Part shown: in pieces, positions 6,812 through 9,996 of the stretch | Numbering within the stretch: position 1 is the first letter of the stretch | Layout: the number at the start of each line of letters is the position of its first letter | NCBI GenBank assembly: GCA_947455805.1 | Contig: CANGSN010000072.1 | Span: forward strand, 1-9,996 | Length of the DNA stretch: 9,996 bases | Reading direction: 5' to 3' | DNA from: Planctomycetota bacterium | GTDB lineage: Bacteria; Planctomycetota; UBA1135; UBA2386 | Translations under genes and position numbers: made by a program | The notes under the pieces: model-generated | What the model was told of the DNA's origin: nothing | The model's database searches: none | What the model saw: the letters and a program-made list of their open reading frames with translations, nothing else

Positions 6812-7807
6812 ATGGTCGCCACCATGCGCGCTGCCGCCATCCGCATCGTCAGCCTCTTCGCCCTGCTCGGGGCCCTGCCGGCGCTCGCCGTGTTCCTTGC
6901 TTCCTGGCACTGGGTGCTCGACCTCGCCGCCTGCTTCGTCGTGCAGTCGCTGTGGGGCTTGCTGCTGGCAGCGGGCGCGCTGGCGACGCTGGGCGCCCCT
7001 CGACGGGCCGCAGCCTGCGCCGGCGGTGCGCTGCTGGCGGCACTCGGCGCCGTGCCGGACTGGTGCCGCGCGCTGCCGATGGCATCCGAACACCTTCCCG
7101 CAGGCACCCCGGCGGCCGGAGCGGTGGCGCCCCCCGCGATCCGGGTGCTGGCCCTGAACCTGCTTCGCGGCAACGAAGCGCACCTGGCCGACGCCCTCGC
7201 CGTCGTCCGCGCCGAACAGCCCGACGTCGTCTTCTGCAGCGAAGTCACGCCCAGATGGTGCCAGGGCCTCAAAGAGGGCCTGGTGGAGTTCCCCCACCGC
7301 CATCTCGCCCCCGACCCCGGCTACTACGGCGTCGCCTTGTTCTCCCGGCTGCCGCTGTCGACGACACGCACGCTGGGCCTGCCGGAGACCTGGGCGCCGG
7401 CCCTGCTGGCCGTGGTCGAAGCCGGCGGCAGCCAACGCCTCGGCCTGCTGGGCGTGCACACGCCACGCCCGGGCGACGGTGAACGCAACCGGCTGCGCGA
7501 CGAGGCGCTGGCGGCGATCCCCGCCGCCGTGCGCGAACTGCCACCCGCCCACCTGGTGATCGGCGACCACAACGCGACGCCGTGGAACCCGGCGCTGCGC
7601 GCGCTGCTGAAGGATGGCGGGCTGCGGCCGGCGACGTTCGCCGACTGGCTGCCGACGTGGCCGACGCAGTGGCCGCTGCCGCTGCGCATCCCGATCGACC
7701 ACGCGTTCGTCGGACCGGGGCTCGAAGTGCTCGACGTGCACACCGGTGCAGCGTTCGGCAGCGACCACCTGCCGCTGTGCGTCACCGTGCGCGCGATCAC
7801 GCAGTGA
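6812..7807 (+). CDS. membrane-anchored endonuclease/exonuclease/phosphatase family protein
   Basis: This 331-residue protein has two or three hydrophobic segments (about residues 8-30, 34-60 and 68-82) followed by an EEP-fold catalytic domain (about 110-328). Metal and catalytic residues are visible as N116 (LALNLLRGN), E144 (CSEVTPRW), H216 (GVHTPRP), D252 and N254 (GDHNATPW), D296/H297 (IDHAF) and D318/H319 (SDHLPL). The fold hydrolyses phosphodiester bonds in DNA, RNA or lipids. With this N-terminal membrane region it resembles the widespread uncharacterised membrane EEP proteins, and the substrate cannot be told. ATG 6812 is used; ATG 6824 in the same frame is an equally possible start, and neither has a clear Shine-Dalgarno. 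A perfect inverted repeat covers its stop codon. It diverges from the acyl carrier protein gene. Confidence 0.88.
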   Translation: MVATMRAAAIRIVSLFALLGALPALAVFLASWHWVLDLAACFVVQSLWGLLLAAGALATLGAPRRAAACAGGALLAALGAVPDWCRALPMASEHLPAGTPAAGAVAPPAIRVLALNLLRGNEAHLADALAVVRAEQPDVVFCSEVTPRWCQGLKEGLVEFPHRHLAPDPGYYGVALFSRLPLSTTRTLGLPETWAPALLAVVEAGGSQRLGLLGVHTPRPGDGERNRLRDEALAAIPAAVRELPPAHLVIGDHNATPWNPALRALLKDGGLRPATFADWLPTWPTQWPLPLRIPIDHAFVGPGLEVLDVHTGAAFGSDHLPLCVTVRAITQ

Positions 7808-7812
7808 TCGCG
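7792..7812. terminator. perfect 9-bp inverted repeat across the EEP stop codon
   Basis: CGCGATCAC at 7792-7800 and GTGATCGCG at 7804-7812 are exact reverse complements with a 3-base loop. The TGA stop of the EEP gene (7805-7807) lies in the right arm. The site falls between the EEP gene and the convergent tRNA-Sec and reads the same on both strands, so it could end transcription from either side. No U-tract follows. The rest of 7813-7900 is GC-rich, with a short GCC repeat at 7858-7869, and shows no gene. Confidence 0.35.
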
Positions 7813-7900
7813 ACGGGCTCGGTCAGCACGATCGCTCGCCAGAGCTTCTGTGAACGGGCCGCCGCCGCCGCGCCGGAGCGCGACGGCAGCGAGCCGAGAA

Positions 7901-7999
7901 TGGCGGGAGAGCATGGGAATCGAACCCACCGGGCCCCTCGCGAGGAGACGCCCCACAGGTTTTGAAGACCAGGCAGCACACCAGCACTGATGCCCTCCC
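7901..7999 (-). tRNA. selC: selenocysteine tRNA, anticodon UCA
   Basis: The minus strand folds as a bacterial tRNA-Sec. It has an 8-bp acceptor stem (GGGAGGGC at 7999-7992 with GCTCTCCC at 7912-7905, one G-U pair). The D stem is 6 bp (CAGTGC/GTGCTG) with a 4-base TGGT loop. The anticodon loop is CTTCAAA. A long variable arm of about 9 bp follows, with one G-G mismatch. The T stem is 5 bp with loop TTCGATT, then discriminator G and encoded CCA (7903-7901). The 8+5 acceptor/T geometry and UCA anticodon separate it from serine or suppressor tRNAs. The anticodon stem appears to contain one U-U mismatch. It decodes UGA with SelB after SelA converts Ser to Sec; neither gene is nearby. Confidence 0.93.
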
Positions 8000-8003
8000 G
8001 TGA

Positions 8004-8054
8004 GGACCGGCAGCCGGTCCGCGGACGATCCGCGAACGCGCAGCGATCTGCGCG
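8004..8054 (-). other. three tandem perfect hairpins in the tRNA-Sec leader
   Basis: Three back-to-back inverted repeats directly precede the tRNA-Sec 5' end. They are GGACCGGC/GCCGGTCC (8004-8011 with 8013-8020), GCGGA/TCCGC (8021-8025 with 8029-8033) and CGCGCAG/CTGCGCG (8037-8043 with 8048-8054). All are perfect matches with short loops. If transcription starts about 7 bases after the candidate -10 at 8067-8062, the primary transcript would begin just at the first hairpin. They may form a structured leader for RNase P processing, or a control element. Confidence 0.5.
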
Positions 8055-8061
8055 GGGCGGG

Positions 8062-8067
8062 ATCCTA
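8062..8067 (-). promoter_or_regulatory. candidate -10 element (CTAGNNT type) for tRNA-Sec
   Basis: The minus strand reads CGCTAGGATCC, giving TAGGAT, which matches TATAAT at four of six positions. It lies 62 bases before the mature tRNA-Sec. The implied start near 8055 coincides with the outer edge of the hairpin array. No convincing -35 is seen. The support is the shared CTAGNNT pattern with correct orientation at three other genes. Confidence 0.4.
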
Positions 8068-8116
8068 GCGGCGCCACCGGGCCGATCCACCCCGCGAATC
8101 CGCGACCTCGCGCCGA

Positions 8117-8136
8117 GCGGGCACGTTCCCGCCCGC
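8117..8136 (+). other. GC hairpin upstream of efp
   Basis: GCGGGC (8117-8122) and GCCCGC (8131-8136) form a perfect 6-bp inverted repeat with an 8-base loop, about 50 bases before efp. It lies upstream of the candidate efp promoter and so is probably not in the efp transcript. It may be chance in GC-rich DNA, an operator, or part of the boundary between the divergent tRNA-Sec and efp units. Confidence 0.2.
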
Positions 8137-8167
8137 CTCCCCCGTGGCGAGCCGCCGCCTCCGCCGC

Positions 8168-8173
8168 TAGCTT
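8168..8173 (+). promoter_or_regulatory. candidate -10 element (CTAGNNT type) for efp
   Basis: The sequence CGCTAGCTTGCTCGCC contains TAGCTT only 11 bases before the efp ATG. It matches the nqrM promoter region at 13 of 16 positions. Transcription about 7 bases downstream would leave a leader of only around 5 bases, making efp almost leaderless. This fits the lack of a Shine-Dalgarno. The -35 (TGGCGA at 8145-8150) is weak. Confidence 0.45.
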
Positions 8174-8184
8174 GCTCGCCCTCT

Positions 8185-8733
8185 ATGCAAGTCAGCGCGC
8201 TCGAACTCCGTCCCGGAACCCTCGTCCGCTACGAGGGCCGCATGTGCACCGTGGTGTGGTGGAACATCCTGAAGAACGACCGCCGCGCGTTCGTGCAGAT
8301 GCGCATCAAGGACCTGCAGACGGGCCGCCAGACCGAGCTGAAGGAGCACACCGACTCGAAGTGGGAAGTGCTCGACAAGGAGGAGAAGGACCTGTCGCAC
8401 TCGTACCGCGACGGCATCGACGAGGTCTTCTTCACCGAGGACGGCGACGAGGTCCGCTGCGCCATCGCGGCCGCCGAGGACGCGCTGCAGTGGCCGTCGG
8501 AGGCCTACAAGGGCTTCTTCGTCGACGGCCAGCTGGTCGCGGTGTTCCCGCCCAAGCACTCGATCCTGACCATCACCGAGACGGCGCCGCCGATCCGCGG
8601 TGCGGGCAGCGGCGGCAAGGAAGCCGTGCTCGAGAACGGCATGAAGGTGAAGGTCAACCTGCTGTGCGATGTCGGCGACAAGGTCCGCATCGACACGGAG
8701 ACGATGGAGTTCAAGGAACGCATCGCCAAGTGA
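8185..8733 (+). CDS. efp: elongation factor P family protein with non-canonical tip loop
   Basis: EF-P binds between the ribosomal P and E sites and rescues ribosomes stalled at polyproline. The 182-residue product has the three-domain length of EF-P. An N-terminal KOW-like domain starts VSALELRPGTLVRYEGR. An OB domain follows from about residue 65. A C-terminal OB domain carries the family signature VGDKVRIDTET (163-173). The tip loop that normally reads KPGKGxAF, with a modified lysine, is here LKNDRRAF (29-36). It is one residue shorter, and the tip position carries Asp32 or Arg33 rather than Lys. It may therefore be a paralogue with a different modification or none, so the symbol is family-level. 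ATG 8185 is chosen; a longer frame from 7990 would run out of the tRNA gene. Confidence 0.88.
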   Translation: MQVSALELRPGTLVRYEGRMCTVVWWNILKNDRRAFVQMRIKDLQTGRQTELKEHTDSKWEVLDKEEKDLSHSYRDGIDEVFFTEDGDEVRCAIAAAEDALQWPSEAYKGFFVDGQLVAVFPPKHSILTITETAPPIRGAGSGGKEAVLENGMKVKVNLLCDVGDKVRIDTETMEFKERIAK

Positions 8734-8764
8734 GGCGGTTGCGTCGGTGAGTCGCGCGGCCCCC

Positions 8765-8770
8765 TAGTCT
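8765..8770 (+). promoter_or_regulatory. candidate -10 element (CTAGNNT type) for the HNH gene
   Basis: CCCTAGTCTCC gives TAGTCT 31 bases after the efp stop and 176 bases before the HNH start. It fits the CTAGNNT pattern on the strand of the downstream gene and fails it on the other strand. The implied leader is about 170 bases and includes inverted repeats. No clear -35 is seen. This is the weakest of the four matches because of its distance from the gene. Confidence 0.3.
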
Positions 8771-8795
8771 CCCGGCGCAGCTGAGCGAACTTCCG

Positions 8796-8873
8796 CCGGC
8801 CAACTTGGGATTGCGGACGTGGTAGCTGGGTGCAGCAGTTGGCTGGAGGTGGGATCCAGCATCCGAGTGCTGG
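8796..8873 (+). other. possible structured leader upstream of the HNH gene
   Basis: CCGGCCAAC (8796-8804) can pair with GTTGGCTGG (8838-8846) over 9 bp with one G-U. CCAGCA (8856-8861) pairs perfectly with TGCTGG (8868-8873). The two stems follow each other in the 213-base gap between efp and the HNH gene. They could be a terminator for efp or a structured leader. No small gene is convincing in this gap. Confidence 0.25.
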
Positions 8874-8946
8874 CCGCGCCGAGCGCCAGGATCGATGTGC
8901 CTGAGCAGAACTCGGCGGCTGCCCAAGGCGCGGTCGCCCACCCACC

Positions 8947-9765
8947 ATGACTCGCCACTTCACCCACTACTGGGCCAATGCAACTTGGCAGAGGACCATG
9001 GGGAGCGATTCAGGATCCCCCCTCGATCACTCCGCCAGCAGCCATTTTCGGAACCGCGGCGTTCGACCCGGCGACAGCCTCTACGTAGTCACCGTGCTCC
9101 ACGGGCAACTGCTGCTCGGTGCTCGTATGCGCGTGACGGAGATCACGAACCGGACGAACGCAAGGCGACGATTGGGCGCCGATGTGTGGGATGCGCCCGA
9201 CCACGTGTTCGGCGAGGCAGGCACTCAGCTGCGCCACGACCTAATTGTCCCCGACGCGGTGGTGCAGAGCCTACGATTCGCACCAAGTGGTAGTCGGCTG
9301 CGGTTCGTGGGGCAAAGGCTCGACCAGCAGACGCTTCGTGGAGTCCGGGAACTGACCCCAGACTCTGCAGCCCTGCTCGACCAACTGCTCGAAGCAGCAC
9401 AGCCCGGATCGTTCCACTTGCCGGAGGAGCTGCCCAGGTTCGCTGAGGGCAAAGGCACCCGCATCGTCGTCAACACCTACGAACGCGACGCGCGCGCCCG
9501 AGCCGAGTGCATCCAGCACCACGGGTTGGCGTGCGCCGTGTGTGGCCTGACCATGGAAGAAGCCTACGGCGCACTCGGCCGCGGGTTCATCCACGTCCAC
9601 CACCTGCAACCACTCTCGCAGGCGGAGGGACAGCGCGAAGTGGACCCCGCGCGCGACCTGCGGCCGGTGTGTCCCAACTGCCACGCGATGCTCCACAGGT
9701 TGCCGGATCCGGCCGACCTCGAGGGTCTGCGACGCATCGTCCGGCAGCTCCAACGCCGATCGTGA
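8947..9765 (+). CDS. HNH endonuclease with N-terminal PUA/EVE-like domain
   Basis: The 272-residue product ends in an HNH nuclease domain. Two zinc-binding pairs are visible: C196/C199 (CAVCGL) and C242/C245 (CPNCH). The catalytic FIHVHHLQPLS lies at 215-225 (H216, H218, H219), with H246 and H250 after the second Cys pair. This is the McrA-like, zinc-stabilised HNH layout. The N-terminal 110 residues, with LDHSASSHFRNRGVRPGDSLYVVTV followed by LLLGARMRVTEI, look like a small beta-barrel of the PUA/EVE kind that reads modified bases. A role in modification-dependent restriction is an inference. No methylase or partner gene is adjacent. Codon use is less GC-extreme than in its neighbours, which suggests transfer. 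Start ATG 8947 lacks a clear Shine-Dalgarno. Confidence 0.82.
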   Translation: MTRHFTHYWANATWQRTMGSDSGSPLDHSASSHFRNRGVRPGDSLYVVTVLHGQLLLGARMRVTEITNRTNARRRLGADVWDAPDHVFGEAGTQLRHDLIVPDAVVQSLRFAPSGSRLRFVGQRLDQQTLRGVRELTPDSAALLDQLLEAAQPGSFHLPEELPRFAEGKGTRIVVNTYERDARARAECIQHHGLACAVCGLTMEEAYGALGRGFIHVHHLQPLSQAEGQREVDPARDLRPVCPNCHAMLHRLPDPADLEGLRRIVRQLQRRS

Positions 9766-9768
9766 CCG

Positions 9769-9978
9769 CGGCACCTCAAGGGCCCGGCGTGCACCCACAC
9801 CAGACGAAGCTTGTCCCAGCTGCTGGAATGCCGAAAGCTCCTCGAGGATCCGCGTGAGGCTGTGAGTCGGTCGGAGGCTTGCGGCGATCTGGTTCAGGGT
9901 CAGTCCGCCAGGCCGCCCGATCAGAAGTGCGGTCAGCGGCTCGCGCAATCCAGGCTGGTTCTCGGGACCGGGACTCAT
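9769..9978 (-). pseudogene. possible 5' part of a leftward helix-turn-helix gene
   Basis: From an ATG at 9978 the minus strand encodes LREPLTALLIGRPGGLTLNQ and then a helix reading SLTRILEELSAFQQLGQ. This looks like a winged-helix DNA-binding segment of about 55 residues. Beyond that the frame loses protein-like character and runs antisense through the HNH gene without a stop until 9271. The gene may be truncated or frameshifted by whatever brought in the HNH gene, or it may be chance. The frame is also open to the window edge, so the true start could lie outside. I do not recognise a specific family. Confidence 0.25.
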
Positions 9979-9996
9979 CCAGTCCGAGTAGCGGAA

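Noticed and set aside
6166..7482. 438-codon plus-strand frame spanning nqrM, the acyl carrier gene and part of the EEP gene
   Set aside because: It crosses three genes in other frames and is Arg/Pro/Gly-rich; a GC artefact.
7858..7869. GCC trinucleotide repeat
   Set aside because: Only four units in GC-rich intergenic sequence; no sign of function.
7797..8090. 97-codon minus-strand frame
   Set aside because: It reads straight through the tRNA-Sec gene and the hairpin array, so it is not a protein gene.
7990..8184. N-terminal extension of the EF-P frame from ATG 7990
   Set aside because: It would start inside the tRNA-Sec gene. Family similarity begins at the ATG at 8185, and the extension is Arg/Pro-rich noise.

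Overview
The window is high-GC bacterial DNA. Most of it is a complete sodium-pumping NADH:quinone oxidoreductase (Na+-NQR) operon on the minus strand. Six structural genes (nqrA to nqrF) run leftward from 6086 to 107. They are preceded at 6345-6160 by a small gene resembling the NqrM maturation factor. Spacing is tight: nqrB and nqrC overlap by 4 bases, and nqrA/nqrB and nqrD/nqrE are 3 bases apart. An orphan acyl carrier protein gene lies just upstream on the same strand. NQR points to a Gram-negative-type, respiring bacterium, possibly marine or sodium-dependent. The base composition and the weak or missing Shine-Dalgarno sites of several genes would suit Planctomycetota or a similar high-GC lineage, but I cannot fix the taxon from this window.

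The right third holds mostly single genes. 6812-7807 (+) encodes a membrane-anchored endonuclease/exonuclease/phosphatase (EEP) family protein. 7999-7901 (-) is a selenocysteine tRNA (anticodon UCA, 8-bp acceptor stem, long variable arm, encoded CCA), so the organism probably decodes UGA as selenocysteine. No selA, selB or selenoprotein gene is in the window. 8185-8733 (+) encodes an EF-P-family translation factor whose decoding-loop tip lacks the usual lysine. 8947-9765 (+) encodes an HNH endonuclease with an N-terminal domain that may be PUA/EVE-like, perhaps a modification-dependent restriction enzyme. The last 230 bases carry what may be the start of a leftward helix-turn-helix gene.

Non-coding signals add three observations. 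The tetranucleotide CTAG occurs only five times in the window. Four of these are intergenic, and each reads CTAGNNT toward the downstream gene (nqrM, tRNA-Sec, efp, HNH), which suggests a shared -10 promoter element. The predicted tRNA-Sec transcript would start just before three back-to-back perfect hairpins (8054-8004) that precede the mature tRNA. Perfect inverted repeats lie across the stop codons of nqrF and the EEP gene and may act as U-tract-less terminators.

Within the NQR complex, NqrC keeps the canonical SGAT flavinylation motif. In NqrB the equivalent position reads DGYSVPT, with Gly-Ala replaced by Val-Pro. This is the most unusual protein-level feature of the operon.
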